Source: Sphingobacteriales bacterium (GTDB taxonomy: Bacteria; Bacteroidota; Bacteroidia; Sphingobacteriales; Sphingobacteriaceae). From it: a DNA stretch of 36,652 nucleotides. Shown piece by piece: positions 1 through 8,026 of the stretch. The first letter of the stretch is position 1, and every line of letters begins with the position of its first letter. The DNA lies in the NCBI GenBank assembly GCA_015654985.1, contig JAATFW010000295.1, positions 1-36,652 of the forward strand, in the 5' to 3' direction. The position numbers and the translations under genes are program-made. The notes beneath the pieces are model-generated. The model was not told the DNA's origin, made no database searches, and saw nothing but the letters and a program-made list of their open reading frames with translations.

Positions 1-888
1 CAGGAAGCTATCGCCACGATTCACCGTTCGTTAGAATTAGGCGGCAATTTTTTAGATACGGCGGACTTGTATGGTCCGTTAAAGAACGAGCAGCTTATAG
101 CAAAGGCTATTGCTGGAAACCGTGATAAGTATATCATCGCTACCAAATTCGGCTGGGAGATAGATGATAACAACAAAGTGACCTGGGCCATCAACGGCAA
201 AAAAGCCTATGTAAAAAAGGCATTGGAGCGTTCGCTTAAAAATCTTAACACCGATTACATCGACCTGTATTACCTGCACCGATTGGATAAAAGTACACCT
301 ATTGAAGAAACGGTGGAAGCTATGAGCGAACTGGTGAAAGAAGGGAAAATTGGTTATATCGGCCTGTCGGAGGTGTCATCCGAAACAGTTAAAAGAGCCC
401 ACGCGGTGTATCCGATCACGGCTGTACAAAGCGAATACTCTTTATTTGAGCGTACAGTCGAGGAACGCGGGGTGCTGAACACGCTAGCTGATCTTGGTAT
501 AGGCTTCGTTGCCTACTCACCACTGGGTCGCGGATTTTTGTCGGGCCAGATCCGTAGCATAGATGATCTGCCTGAAAATGATTTCCGCCGGGCTATTCCC
601 CGGTTCCAGGAGACTCACTTTTATAAGAATATCGAACTCGTGAAGGCAATAGAAGAATTGGCGAAGAAAAAAGATGTGACCTCGTCGCAATTGGCACTGT
701 CCTGGATCATGAGCAAAGGGATACTACCTATCCCGGGCACTAAACGCAGAAAATATGTGGAACAGAATATAGCGGCAACCAGTATCTCACTAAGCGATAA
801 AGACCTGGCCACATTGGAAAGCATCGTTCCGCTGGGCACTGATACCGGTAAACCATACGATGAATTTAGTATGGGGCTTATCGATTGA
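1..888 (+). CDS. Aldo/keto reductase, 5'-truncated by window edge
   Basis: NAD(P)H-dependent oxidoreductase of the aldo/keto reductase superfamily, a cytosolic (beta/alpha)8 barrel that reduces aldehydes or ketones; the substrate cannot be told from sequence. The frame is open from base 1, so the start codon and roughly the first 40 residues lie outside the window, and 295 codons are visible. The catalytic tetrad is readable: Asp and Tyr in DTADLYG (window residues 20-26), Lys in ATKFGW, and His in YYLHRLD. The C-terminal cofactor-binding stretch IPIPGTKRRKYVEQN is typical of the family (variants close to YajO/AKR13-type enzymes). The gene lies in the GC-rich left segment with two AraC regulators and an SDR, a common accessory redox cassette in Bacteroidota. 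A hairpin follows the stop codon. The family call is firm; the physiological substrate is unknown. Confidence 0.93.
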   Translation, partial: QEAIATIHRSLELGGNFLDTADLYGPLKNEQLIAKAIAGNRDKYIIATKFGWEIDDNNKVTWAINGKKAYVKKALERSLKNLNTDYIDLYYLHRLDKSTPIEETVEAMSELVKEGKIGYIGLSEVSSETVKRAHAVYPITAVQSEYSLFERTVEERGVLNTLADLGIGFVAYSPLGRGFLSGQIRSIDDLPENDFRRAIPRFQETHFYKNIELVKAIEELAKKKDVTSSQLALSWIMSKGILPIPGTKRRKYVEQNIAATSISLSDKDLATLESIVPLGTDTGKPYDEFSMGLID

Positions 889-894
889 TCATTA

Positions 895-927
895 TAAGAA
901 CCGCATTACAACATAGTGCGGTTCTTA
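895..927 (+). terminator. Hairpin after aldo/keto reductase
   Basis: A perfect 11-bp inverted repeat (TAAGAACCGCA at 895-905, TGCGGTTCTTA at 917-927) with an 11-nt loop starts seven bases after the reductase stop codon. There is no strong T-run, so it may act as a weak terminator or as mRNA 3'-end protection before the divergently functioning AraC gene. Confidence 0.55.
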
Positions 928-956
928 ACAGTTATAATAAATCATAAATTAGTGTT

Positions 957-1853
957 ATGAACGCCATCAAGTCTGTTTCAGAATTTCATCGCTTGTTATC
1001 TTTACCCGAGCCACGCCACCCATTGGTCAGCGTGATCAACCTGCAGGAGAGTACCTTCCTGGAAGACGATATCTGGAAAGGTTTTGTCAACCGGTTTTAT
1101 TGTGTTGCCCTGAAAAGGGAGGTCACAGGCAAGGTCAGGTACGGGCAGCAGCATTATGATTATGATAAAGGAGTGCTGAGTTTTACCGCACCAAACCAGG
1201 TACAGTACCTCGATCTCCAAAACATGGAATGCGGATCGGGCTACCTGCTGATCTTTCACCCGGATTTTCTCCTGCATCATCCATTGGCAAAAAATATTGG
1301 CACTTACGGCTTTTTCTCTTATGCAGTGAACGAGGCGCTCCATCTTTCTGCCGAAGAAGAAGAAGACCTGATCACCATTCTGAACAAGATCAATAAAGAG
1401 TGCCGGCATATAGACAGGCATACGCAGGAGATCATCTTATCCCAGATAGAATTGCTCCTTAGTTACTCCAGGCGCTTTTATGAGCGGCAATTCATCACCC
1501 GTAAAAACAACAATCATCAACTGCTCAGCAGGTTTGAAGAGCTTGTTGATGAATATTTTAATGCAGATGCTGCCGCCCGGCACGGGCTGTTAACTGTACA
1601 ATATCTGGCAGAGCAGATGAATTTAACACCCAATTATTTAAGCGATCTTCTACGTGTGCATACCGGGCAAAACACCCGGCAGCACATCCACGAAAAGCTC
1701 ATCGGGAAAGCAAAGCAGAAACTTACTACTACAGATCTTTCTGTTAGCGAGATCGCGTATGCTTTAGGTTTCGAACACGCGCAATCCTTCAGTACGCTTT
1801 TTAAGAAGAAAACAAAAGTATCACCTTTAGAATTTCGCGCTTCGTTTAACTGA
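957..1853 (+). CDS. AraC family transcriptional regulator
   Basis: A 298-residue regulator of AraC/XylS type. The C-terminal ~100 residues contain two helix-turn-helix motifs: the first around LTVQYLAEQMNLTPNYLSDL, the second around LSVSEIAYALGFEHAQSF, ending in the usual FKKKTKVSPLEFR signature. The N-terminal ~190 residues are a cupin-like sensing domain of the kind found in Bacteroidota AraC proteins that control neighbouring oxidoreductases. The ATG at 957 follows an AT-rich leader without a Shine-Dalgarno site, which is normal in this phylum. The likely targets are the flanking aldo/keto reductase or SDR genes; this is inferred from position only. The effector is unknown. Confidence 0.93.
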   Translation: MNAIKSVSEFHRLLSLPEPRHPLVSVINLQESTFLEDDIWKGFVNRFYCVALKREVTGKVRYGQQHYDYDKGVLSFTAPNQVQYLDLQNMECGSGYLLIFHPDFLLHHPLAKNIGTYGFFSYAVNEALHLSAEEEEDLITILNKINKECRHIDRHTQEIILSQIELLLSYSRRFYERQFITRKNNNHQLLSRFEELVDEYFNADAAARHGLLTVQYLAEQMNLTPNYLSDLLRVHTGQNTRQHIHEKLIGKAKQKLTTTDLSVSEIAYALGFEHAQSFSTLFKKKTKVSPLEFRASFN

Positions 1854-2100
1854 GGTGCCGACACTGGAGATAATAAAAAGAAAGCCGGTGAGGTTTTACC
1901 AATATCCGCATCACGTCGTCTGGTAAGGGGATCGAGCAATTTTCGTTCAGCGTGATGCACGCCTTGTCATGATGCCTGATCTTTTCCAGTAAGCCTGTCG
2001 TTCCTCCACGTGAAATACTTTCATTTATGCAAAGCTACCACTTAATACAGATCAAAAGCGACATCTTAATTTTATATGGTACTTTTCTTTAAATTTGAAC

Positions 2101-2991
2101 ATGATCGATACGCAGCCTATCCATGTTTTCGCGCCGGATTTATCGGCCGCGAAAGACCCCGCCGCAGGTTATTTCGCAGCCGTTCGCCTGGAGGACTTTT
2201 CAGCCGAAAGCGTAGCCGCGACCACTGTTTACAGCCGCAAGGACTTTTACAAGATATCATTGATCACCGGTAATACGTCGTATTATTACCAGGGAACAGC
2301 ATACCGTTTGGATGGAAAAGAGTCGGCCCTGGTATTTACAAACCGTGAAGTTCCGTATCGCTGGGAGGTACACGAGGGCGTTTGCAGTGGCTACGCCTGT
2401 ATGTTCACTGAAGATTTTTTGCCACTGCATACACACCTGCGCCCGGCCGACTGGGCTGTTTTTAAAGGCAGCGCTCAATCCGTTTTTAAACTCCAGGAGC
2501 AAGACAAAACGCTGTTTACCGATCTTTTTCAAAAAATGCTCAGGGAGCAGGCCTCAACGTACGCACATAAATATGACCTGCTGTTCCTCTATGTACTGGA
2601 ATGTATTCATGGCGCATTAAAGCTGCAGCCTGAGCCAGAATATCGAAGCTCAACCGCAGCAGCACGCCTGACGAATACCTTCAAAACTTTGCTGGCCGGA
2701 CAATTTCCGCTGGCGTATCCTCATCAGCAAGTGAATTTACGGACACCGCAGCAATTCGCCGAAAAGCTGGCGGTACATACGAACTCGCTTAACCGGGCAC
2801 TGAAAGACGCGACCGGAAAAACCACCACGCAGCTCATCAATGAGAGGCTGATGCTGGAGGCGCGTGCTTTACTGGTTCATTCCAACTGGAGCATCAGCCA
2901 GATCAGTAACAGCCTGGGTTTTGAAGAGCCCACTCACTTTGCCAGGGCATTTCGGGCATATTCCGGTCAGGCACCATCTTCTCTGCGATAA
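2101..2991 (+). CDS. AraC family transcriptional regulator (second copy)
   Basis: A second AraC-type regulator of 296 residues, same architecture as its upstream neighbour but clearly diverged: an N-terminal cupin-like domain, then a C-terminal double HTH (first around PQQFAEKLAVHTNSLNRALK, second around WSISQISNSLGFEEPTHFAR, closing with FRAYSGQAPSSLR). I chose the ATG at 2101; a TTG two codons upstream (2095) is also in frame but lies inside a TAAATTTG element (2090-2097) that resembles a Bacteroidota -7 box. It is followed by an SDR gene 93 bp downstream in the same direction, so it probably regulates that gene. Two adjacent AraC regulators beside redox enzymes is a recurring accessory arrangement; I infer paralogous control, not a proven pair. 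Confidence 0.92.
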   Translation: MIDTQPIHVFAPDLSAAKDPAAGYFAAVRLEDFSAESVAATTVYSRKDFYKISLITGNTSYYYQGTAYRLDGKESALVFTNREVPYRWEVHEGVCSGYACMFTEDFLPLHTHLRPADWAVFKGSAQSVFKLQEQDKTLFTDLFQKMLREQASTYAHKYDLLFLYVLECIHGALKLQPEPEYRSSTAAARLTNTFKTLLAGQFPLAYPHQQVNLRTPQQFAEKLAVHTNSLNRALKDATGKTTTQLINERLMLEARALLVHSNWSISQISNSLGFEEPTHFARAFRAYSGQAPSSLR

Positions 2992-3084
2992 TTGTTTGAT
3001 TTTGGCCGGTATTCGTTTGTACGGGGTTAGCTTGCGAGGCCCGTACCACCGTAATTTTGTATCGTTAATATAATACGATACTTT

Positions 3085-3912
3085 ATGAAAACATGGTTAA
3101 TAACCGGAACATCGACAGGTCTTGGCAGGATACTTACCGAAAAACTGCTGGCAAAAGGTGATCGTGTAGTAGCTACCGTTCGCAAAGCAGATGCGTTAAA
3201 TGTACTCAAAGGAACTTATCCTGAAAATTTACGGGTAGCCGTACTGGATGTAACCAACATGGCGGCTATAAAAGCAGTGGTCGGCCAGGCATTCGCAGAT
3301 CTCGGACAAATAGATGTGGTGGTCAATAATGCAGGCTATGCGTTATTCTGCTCGGTGGAAGAAGCCAGCGACGAACAGATCGTACATCAGATCAATACCA
3401 ATATCATTGGTTCCATCCAGGTCATCCGTGCCGCGCTGCCACACTTCAGAAAGCAGGGGCATGGCCGTATTCTGCAACTTTCTTCAGCAGGCGGGCAAAC
3501 TACCTATCCTAACTTTGGCTATTACCATACCACTAAATGGGCTGTTGAGGGCTTTTGCGATACCATTGCTAAAGAACTGGCACCGCTGAACATTGGTGTT
3601 ACTATTGTAGAACCTGGCGCGCATCAAACATCTTTTGGTTCGGGCATGACCACCGCTCCGGTTATGGAGGCCTATGAGAACACGTCGGCCGGCGAAGTAA
3701 GACGCGCTATCGCCGCGGGTACATTTCCCATAAAGGGCGACGTGGACAGATCAGTGCAGGCTATGATAGACAGCGTGGAGATGTCGCCTGCACCACTCCG
3801 GTTAGCTCTCGGTGGTGATGCCTATCGTGACATGCGGGCTGCCTTGGTATCGCGCCTGGAAGCGCTGGACGCTCAGAAGGAACTTGCACTGGCAAGTGAG
3901 AAAAATGATTAA
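3085..3912 (+). CDS. Short-chain dehydrogenase/reductase (SDR)
   Basis: Classical SDR of 275 residues: NAD(P)-dependent oxidoreductase with a Rossmann fold. The cofactor motif TGTSTGLGR lies at residues 7-15, the structural NNAG motif near residue 83, and the catalytic Tyr147-x3-Lys151 pair in YYHTTK, followed by the helix WAVEGFCDTIAKELAP. The VEPGAHQTSF stretch after the active site and the C-terminal region fit the group annotated in Bacteroidota as SDR oxidoreductases of unknown substrate. A TAATTTTG element at 3052-3059 could be its -7 box. It is the last gene of the GC-rich left segment and is followed by a 10-bp hairpin. The family is certain; the substrate is not inferable. Confidence 0.93.
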   Translation: MKTWLITGTSTGLGRILTEKLLAKGDRVVATVRKADALNVLKGTYPENLRVAVLDVTNMAAIKAVVGQAFADLGQIDVVVNNAGYALFCSVEEASDEQIVHQINTNIIGSIQVIRAALPHFRKQGHGRILQLSSAGGQTTYPNFGYYHTTKWAVEGFCDTIAKELAPLNIGVTIVEPGAHQTSFGSGMTTAPVMEAYENTSAGEVRRAIAAGTFPIKGDVDRSVQAMIDSVEMSPAPLRLALGGDAYRDMRAALVSRLEALDAQKELALASEKND

Positions 3913-3926
3913 GCGCTAATCGTATT

Positions 3927-3963
3927 CGGATGCCTGCACCAGCTACGCTGATCCAGGCATTCG
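3927..3963 (+). terminator. Hairpin downstream of SDR gene
   Basis: A 10-bp stem (CGGATGCCTG at 3927-3936 with CAGGCATTCG at 3954-3963, one G-T wobble) with a 17-nt loop lies 15 bp after the SDR stop codon. A T-biased tail follows. This is a probable transcription terminator. Confidence 0.55.
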
Positions 3964-3976
3964 TTGTATTGTTTAA

Positions 3977-4120
3977 ATACTAGCTTTCGATAGAATACTC
4001 AATGAAGCCTTATTCAACAACGGCGGAGCTTCGTGGGATGATCCTAATCAAATCGATGATATAAATTTGGACGGGATTCTATCGGAGTTGCCTCAACTAC
4101 CAAAAACTTCGTTACAATAA
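3977..4120 (+). pseudogene. Orphan C-terminal reading frame, possible gene remnant
   Basis: A 47-codon open stretch directly after an in-frame TAA (3974-3976) and ending at TAA 4118-4120. It has no ATG, GTG or TTG start. The translation looks protein-like: a hydrophobic/acidic helix-like part (ILNEALFNNGGASWDDP) followed by an acidic, leucine-rich tail (DDINLDGILSELPQLPK). I do not recognise the family. It could be the decayed 3' end of an element gene next to the tRNA, or chance. The weak evidence is the amino-acid composition and the position in a gene-free 400-bp stretch beside a tRNA 3' end. Confidence 0.25.
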
Positions 4121-4124
4121 TTCA

Positions 4125-4319
4125 TTGAATCGAAAAGTAACCCGATCTGCGGTGGTTAAAACGAAGACGATTCAGTTAAAAACAGTTAACAGAAATGGGA
4201 AATTGCCTTTCAGTTTCGCCGTTAATGAAGCAATCCGCGTTTTTGATAGCGTAAAGGCCATTTTTGAGGCAAAAAATAAGGGCAAATCATCTAAAAAGTT
4301 GATTTGCCCAGTGTGGTAG
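4125..4319 (+). CDS. Small basic hypothetical ORF, doubtful
   Basis: A 64-codon frame starting at TTG, rich in Lys/Arg near the N-terminus. Its last third runs through the tRNA terminator hairpin and into the tRNA 3' end, which argues against it being a real intact gene. The central part (LPFSFAVNEAIRVFDSVKAI) looks protein-like. It may be a remnant that lost its own 3' end. No family recognised. Confidence 0.15.
   Translation: MNRKVTRSAVVKTKTIQLKTVNRNGKLPFSFAVNEAIRVFDSVKAIFEAKNKGKSSKKLICPVW
4273..4309 (-). terminator. Intrinsic terminator of tRNA-Met
   Basis: On the minus strand, just past the tRNA 3' end, TGATTTGCCC/GGGCAAATCA (plus-strand arms 4280-4289 and 4300-4309) forms a perfect 10-bp stem with a 10-nt loop, followed by a run ending in TTATTTTTT. 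This is a textbook Rho-independent terminator for the minus-strand tRNA. Confidence 0.85.
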
Positions 4320-4390
4320 CGGGGAGCAGGATCGAACTGCCGACCTTAGGGTTATGAATCCTACGCTCTAACCATCTGAGCTACCCCGCC
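4314..4390 (-). tRNA. tRNA-Met (anticodon CAU)
   Basis: The reverse complement folds as a 77-nt tRNA including an encoded CCA: acceptor GGCGGGG/CCCCGCT, D-arm GCTC...GAGC, anticodon loop TTCATAA giving CAU, T-arm GGCAG TTCGATC CTGCT. The initiator features (unpaired position 1:72 and three G-C pairs in the anticodon stem) are absent, so elongator tRNA-Met is preferred; a tRNA-Ile read through lysidine at CAU cannot be excluded by eye. The anticodon stem has one A-C mismatch next to the loop. It stands alone, with its 3' end facing the GC-rich accessory segment and its own terminator downstream. Confidence 0.93.
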
Positions 4391-4546
4391 GTGTTTTATT
4401 AAAAGAACTCAATTTTGGTAATGAACTTCTCTGCCTGGAAGGTTTTTAAGCCCCTTTCAAAATCGAGTTGCAAATATAGTTTAAAATACTTTTCTTTAGA
4501 AAATAAATCTGAAAAAACGGTACGGGTCTTTTAGCACCAAACAAGA

Positions 4547-4927
4547 ATGTCTGAGAAAAAGAAGTTTATAATAGAATACGAAGTCAATTCATCTCCTAAA
4601 ATACTATTCGGGTTTTTAAATGAGCCCAATGGACTTTCTCAATGGTTCGCCGATGAAGTACTCTATAAGGACCAGGTATATACATTTATGTGGGATGGGG
4701 AAGAACATAAAGCGAAGCTTCTCGCTTCCAAAGACAATAAACTTGTTAAGTTTAAGTGGATTGACGACGATCCGCAGTGTTATTTTGAGATGGAGATCCT
4801 GCAGGATGAGCTTACAAATGATGTAGCTCTTTCCATTACAGATTTTGCCCCGCAGGAGGCCCTGGAAGAGCGCAAACTGATATGGGATAACCAAATTCAA
4901 TATTTGATAAGGGTTTTAGGAGCATAA
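4547..4927 (+). CDS. START-like domain protein (SRPBCC fold)
   Basis: A 126-residue cytosolic protein of the START-like/SRPBCC hydrophobic-ligand-binding fold, a conserved hypothetical in Bacteroidota. Fold cues are an N-terminal beta strand (KKFIIEYEV), the helix after SSPKILFGFLNEPNGLSQWF with the W-F pair typical of AHSA1/START-like proteins, alternating strands (FMWDGEEHKAKLL; VKFKWID), and the long C-terminal helix LEERKLIWDNQIQYLIRVLG. It lacks a signal peptide. The LptFG permease gene begins 22 bp downstream on the same strand, so cotranscription is likely. Ligand and role are unknown. Confidence 0.85.
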   Translation: MSEKKKFIIEYEVNSSPKILFGFLNEPNGLSQWFADEVLYKDQVYTFMWDGEEHKAKLLASKDNKLVKFKWIDDDPQCYFEMEILQDELTNDVALSITDFAPQEALEERKLIWDNQIQYLIRVLGA

Positions 4928-4949
4928 GCGGTTAAATCGCTATTTTTGC

Positions 4950-6401
4950 ATGGTGAAGAAAGTTTATCTGTTAATAGTAAAAGCTTTTATAAGTCCTTTC
5001 ATTGTTACCTTTTTCATCGTGATGTTTGTGTTGCTGATGTTATTTTTATTTAAATACATCGACGACCTCATCGGAAAGGGCTTTGAATGGTATGTAATCC
5101 TCCAGTTACTGTGGTATGCCTCTGCAACCAACGTAGCTATGGCCCTGCCTTTGGCCATGCTGCTTTCTTCAATCATGACTTTTGGCAACCTTGGCGAAAA
5201 TTCTGAACTTGTTGCAATAAAAGCCGCCGGCATCTCTTTGAGAAAAGCGATGATGCCTTTGGTAATCCTGGTATCATTACTCAGCATAGGAGCTTTTCTA
5301 TTCTCCGATTATATGCTTCCTGTTGCCAATCTGAAAATGGGGTCCCTCCTGTATGATGTAAGGAATCAGAAAGCCGCCTTCTTAATTGAAGAAGGAATAT
5401 TTAACAACAGTATTCCGGGATACTCTATCAGGGTACAGAAGAAAGATAAGGACGGTCGCACTCTTCATAATGTGCTGATTTACGATCAAACCGGTAATAA
5501 CGGCAGTACTTCCGCTGTCATAGCGAAGGAGGGCCTGATGTATAAGATTGATAACGATCAGACTTTGGTTTTACTGTTAAAAGACGGGATCCGCTATGAA
5601 GAATCTCCGGGCGATAAGGGATATAATCCGAGACAACGCTTTACCCGCTTCCGTTTTAAGGAAACGGAGCAAAAGTTTGATCTCTCCGCCTTTCAGTACC
5701 GCCGTACTGACGAAAATCTGTTTAAGACCAACTATGCCATGCTTAATTTAAGGCAACTTAAATATTACCGCGATTCTGTAACTAAACAATCAGACAGTGC
5801 CTCTAAGGCTATTATGAGTTATCTCGCCCCTTCTTACCGGTTATACTCTTACACAAACCAGGGAACAGGGAAAATTACAGTCAGAAATGTACCTGTTTAC
5901 CGGAATAATCTTTCAGAACTTATTCCTGCCAAAAGCCGTACCTCTTCAATCAGCTATGCCGTTAGTGAAGCCCGTTCGATAAAAGAAACTCTCGACAGCA
6001 GAAGCGAAGAGTATAAGGCATATCAGAAAAGCATTCGCAGGTATATTATTGAATTCAACAGGAAGTTTACACTTTCCGTATCCTGCCTGATATTGTTTTC
6101 GATAGGTGCTCCTTTGGGAGCAATTATCCGTAAAGGAGGGTTGGGGCTGCCTGTTGTAATGTCGATCATTTTCTTCCTGATCTATCATATCATTTCCACA
6201 ATAGGCGAGAAATCAGCTAAAGAAGGAACGATGTCGCCTATAGCCGGCATGTGGATTGCAATAGTGGTATTGACCCCGCTCGGTATATTTCTTACATACA
6301 AGGCTACCAGCGACTCCGCAATCTTTGATATTGATGCGTATCGTATAGCCCTGATGAAGTTTTTAGGCAGGTTTAAGAAAAAGAAGAAGATTCTAAACTG
6401 A
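4950..6401 (+). CDS. LptF/LptG family permease
   Basis: Inner-membrane permease of the YjgP/YjgQ (LptF/LptG) family, 483 residues, part of the ABC machine that extracts lipopolysaccharide or related lipids and passes it to the LptC/A bridge. Three membrane segments in the first ~125 residues (about 12-36, 53-75, 100-122) and three in the last ~120 (about 370-390, 397-417, 428-448) flank a periplasmic beta-jellyroll, the canonical topology. The cytoplasmic coupling region LGENSELVAIKAAGISLRK is typical. The ATG at 4950 is only one base after a TATTTTTG box (4941-4948), so either transcription starts elsewhere or the second codon, GTG, is used. The START-like gene lies just upstream. Bacteroidota usually have two such proteins scattered in the genome; the partner is not here. 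Confidence 0.92.
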   Translation: MVKKVYLLIVKAFISPFIVTFFIVMFVLLMLFLFKYIDDLIGKGFEWYVILQLLWYASATNVAMALPLAMLLSSIMTFGNLGENSELVAIKAAGISLRKAMMPLVILVSLLSIGAFLFSDYMLPVANLKMGSLLYDVRNQKAAFLIEEGIFNNSIPGYSIRVQKKDKDGRTLHNVLIYDQTGNNGSTSAVIAKEGLMYKIDNDQTLVLLLKDGIRYEESPGDKGYNPRQRFTRFRFKETEQKFDLSAFQYRRTDENLFKTNYAMLNLRQLKYYRDSVTKQSDSASKAIMSYLAPSYRLYSYTNQGTGKITVRNVPVYRNNLSELIPAKSRTSSISYAVSEARSIKETLDSRSEEYKAYQKSIRRYIIEFNRKFTLSVSCLILFSIGAPLGAIIRKGGLGLPVVMSIIFFLIYHIISTIGEKSAKEGTMSPIAGMWIAIVVLTPLGIFLTYKATSDSAIFDIDAYRIALMKFLGRFKKKKKILN

Positions 6402-6441
6402 AGTCTGAATCCCACTCCGGCAGATTGATAGTTAGTATCAT

Positions 6442-6579
6442 CCTTCAACCCGCAACCTGTAAAACACATTTCCAGCTCAATAATTATCAGCTATAAAAAA
6501 TGTGTTGTATATTAAATCAATTTTTTTAAGTCGATGGAAACCTTCAACCCGCAACTCACAACCTTCAACCCGCAACCTT
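6442..6579. repeat. Three copies of a 16-bp intergenic repeat
   Basis: CCTTCAACCCGCAACC occurs at 6442-6457 and 6562-6577, with a one-base variant at 6541-6556. The copies sit between the LptFG stop and the ribBA promoter and flank a hairpin (AACACATTT 6463-6471 / AAATGTGTT 6498-6506). The repeats resemble the low-complexity spacers seen elsewhere in this window. Confidence 0.8.
6463..6506 (+). terminator. Possible terminator hairpin after LptFG gene
   Basis: Arms AACACATTT (6463-6471) and AAATGTGTT (6498-6506) are perfectly complementary over 9 bp with a 26-nt loop; a T-rich stretch (6520-6527) comes a little later. Placement after the permease gene fits a terminator, but the long loop makes this tentative. 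Confidence 0.35.
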
Positions 6580-6617
6580 CTTTACTTACCGATTATAGTA
6601 ATCTCCCCGGATTAATG

Positions 6618-6625
6618 TAATTTTG
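6618..6625 (+). promoter_or_regulatory. Putative -7 box of ribBA
   Basis: TAATTTTG matches the Bacteroidota -7 consensus TAnnTTTG and lies 7 bases before the ATG of ribBA. If used, the transcript would be nearly leaderless. No clear TTTG -33 element is visible at the expected 19-21 bp spacing. Confidence 0.4.
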
Positions 6626-6632
6626 CCTGCAA

Positions 6633-7856
6633 ATGGATATTAAACTTAATACAATTGAGGAGGCCATTGAAGAGCTTAAGGCTGGAAAAGTAATCATTGT
6701 AGTAGATGATGAAGACCGTGAAAACGAAGGCGACTTCGTTACCACAGCCCGCAATGTTACTCCCGAAATTATAAACTTCATGGCAGCGCAGGGCCGGGGG
6801 TTAATTTGCGCCCCGCTTACCGGAAGCCGCTGCGATGAACTCAGGCTGAACCTCATGGTGGGGAAAAATACAGCCCTGCATGAAACAAATTTTACGGTTT
6901 CGGTAGATTTGATTGGTAATGGCTGTACTACAGGTATCTCTGCGTCCGATCGTGCAAAAACCGTTCAGGCATTAATTGACCCTGCTATAAAACCCGAAAA
7001 TCTTGGAAGGCCGGGACATATATTTCCCTTAAGGGCGAAAGAGGGGGGCGTATTACGCCGTGCAGGACACACCGAAGCCGTAGTAGATCTGGCCAGCCTG
7101 GCAGGGATGGAACCCGCAGGTGTACTGGTTGAAATTATGAAGGAAGATGGTGAAATGGCGCGCCTTCCTGACCTGGTTAAGATCGCAGCAAGGTTTAACC
7201 TTAAGATTATTTCTATAAAGGACCTTATAACTTACCGCCTGCAAACAGAAACATTAATCTCTAAAGAAGTATCTGTTACTCTTCCTACAGAGTGGGGCGA
7301 TTTTCAGATGGTGGCATATACCCAGCTTAATAACGGAGAACATCATCTGGCCCTGATAAAAGGAGAATGGGAGCCGGACGAACCGATTCTGGTAAGGGTA
7401 CATAGTTCATGCGTAACAGGAGATATATTTGGTTCCTGCCGCTGCGACTGCGGCCCTCAGCTCCATAAATCTATGGAAATGATCGATAAGGCTGGTAAGG
7501 GCGTAGTCATTTATATGAACCAGGAAGGCAGAGGCATCGGCCTGATCAATAAGCTTCATGCTTATAACCTGCAGGAACACGGTTTCGATACCGTAGATGC
7601 CAATCTTAAACTTGGTTTTAAAATGGATCAGCGGGATTATGGGGTAGGAGCACAGATCCTCAGAAGCCTGGGAGTTACCAAAATGAAATTGATGTCTAAT
7701 AATCCTACAAAAAGGGCTGGGTTAATAGGCTACGGACTTGAAATCGTAGAGAATGTGCCGATTGAAATTAAATCGAATGTACATAACGAAAAGTACCTGA
7801 AAACAAAACGGGACCGTATGGGACATACCATTTTAAAGGAGGATACGGGCGTTTAA
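6633..7856 (+). CDS. ribBA: Bifunctional DHBP synthase / GTP cyclohydrolase II
   Basis: Fusion enzyme of riboflavin biosynthesis, 407 residues, cytosolic. Residues ~1-205 are the RibB half (3,4-dihydroxy-2-butanone-4-phosphate synthase), with the metal-binding acidic loop [12 protein letters not shown] near residue 25 and the [12 protein letters not shown] segment near residue 142. Residues ~206-405 are the RibA half (GTP cyclohydrolase II), with the zinc cysteines in GSCRCDCGP preceded by VHSSCVTGD, the catalytic NQEGRGIGL stretch and the C-terminal [14 protein letters not shown]. Both active sites look intact. The length matches the usual fusion. The gene stands alone and is convergent with tamB, with inverted-repeat DNA between them. 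Confidence 0.97.
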   Translation: MDIKLNTIEEAIEELKAGKVIIVVDDEDRENEGDFVTTARNVTPEIINFMAAQGRGLICAPLTGSRCDELRLNLMVGKNTALHETNFTVSVDLIGNGCTTGISASDRAKTVQALIDPAIKPENLGRPGHIFPLRAKEGGVLRRAGHTEAVVDLASLAGMEPAGVLVEIMKEDGEMARLPDLVKIAARFNLKIISIKDLITYRLQTETLISKEVSVTLPTEWGDFQMVAYTQLNNGEHHLALIKGEWEPDEPILVRVHSSCVTGDIFGSCRCDCGPQLHKSMEMIDKAGKGVVIYMNQEGRGIGLINKLHAYNLQEHGFDTVDANLKLGFKMDQRDYGVGAQILRSLGVTKMKLMSNNPTKRAGLIGYGLEIVENVPIEIKSNVHNEKYLKTKRDRMGHTILKEDTGV

Positions 7857-7864
7857 TTAAGTTG

Positions 7865-8022
7865 TAAGTTGGTGGTAATAAGTTATAAGTTTACCGCTTG
7901 ATAATTAATTGCTTTATTAAAAGTAATATTAGTGTTATGTTAAAGATAAACGACTGGATACATTCTTAAAAAAAGGATTTTAGGAGATTGTGCTCGTCCT
8001 CCCGTACTTACTACTTATAACT
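7865..8022. repeat. Inverted short repeats between convergent ribBA and tamB
   Basis: AGTTATAAGT (7881-7890) and its exact complement ACTTATAACT (8013-8022) flank an AT-rich spacer between two convergent genes. Surrounding sequence (GTAATAAGTTATAAG; ACTTACTACTTATAAC) belongs to the same degenerate family as the repeats after dnaE and the GH130 gene. A bidirectional 3'-end structure is a reasonable reading. Confidence 0.6.
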
Positions 8023-8026
8023 AATA

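Noticed and set aside
1846-2036. Minus-strand open frame between the two AraC genes, with protein-like residues (HHDKACITLNEN; SIPLPDDVMRILVKP)
   Set aside because: It has no ATG, GTG or TTG start, overlaps the AraC stop and matches nothing I recognise. It may be a gene remnant but cannot be supported.
4314-4330. Second copy of the tRNA 3' end as an attachment site in the left segment
   Set aside because: I looked for the tRNA 3' sequence between 1 and 4300 and did not find a convincing repeat; any partner site would lie outside the window.
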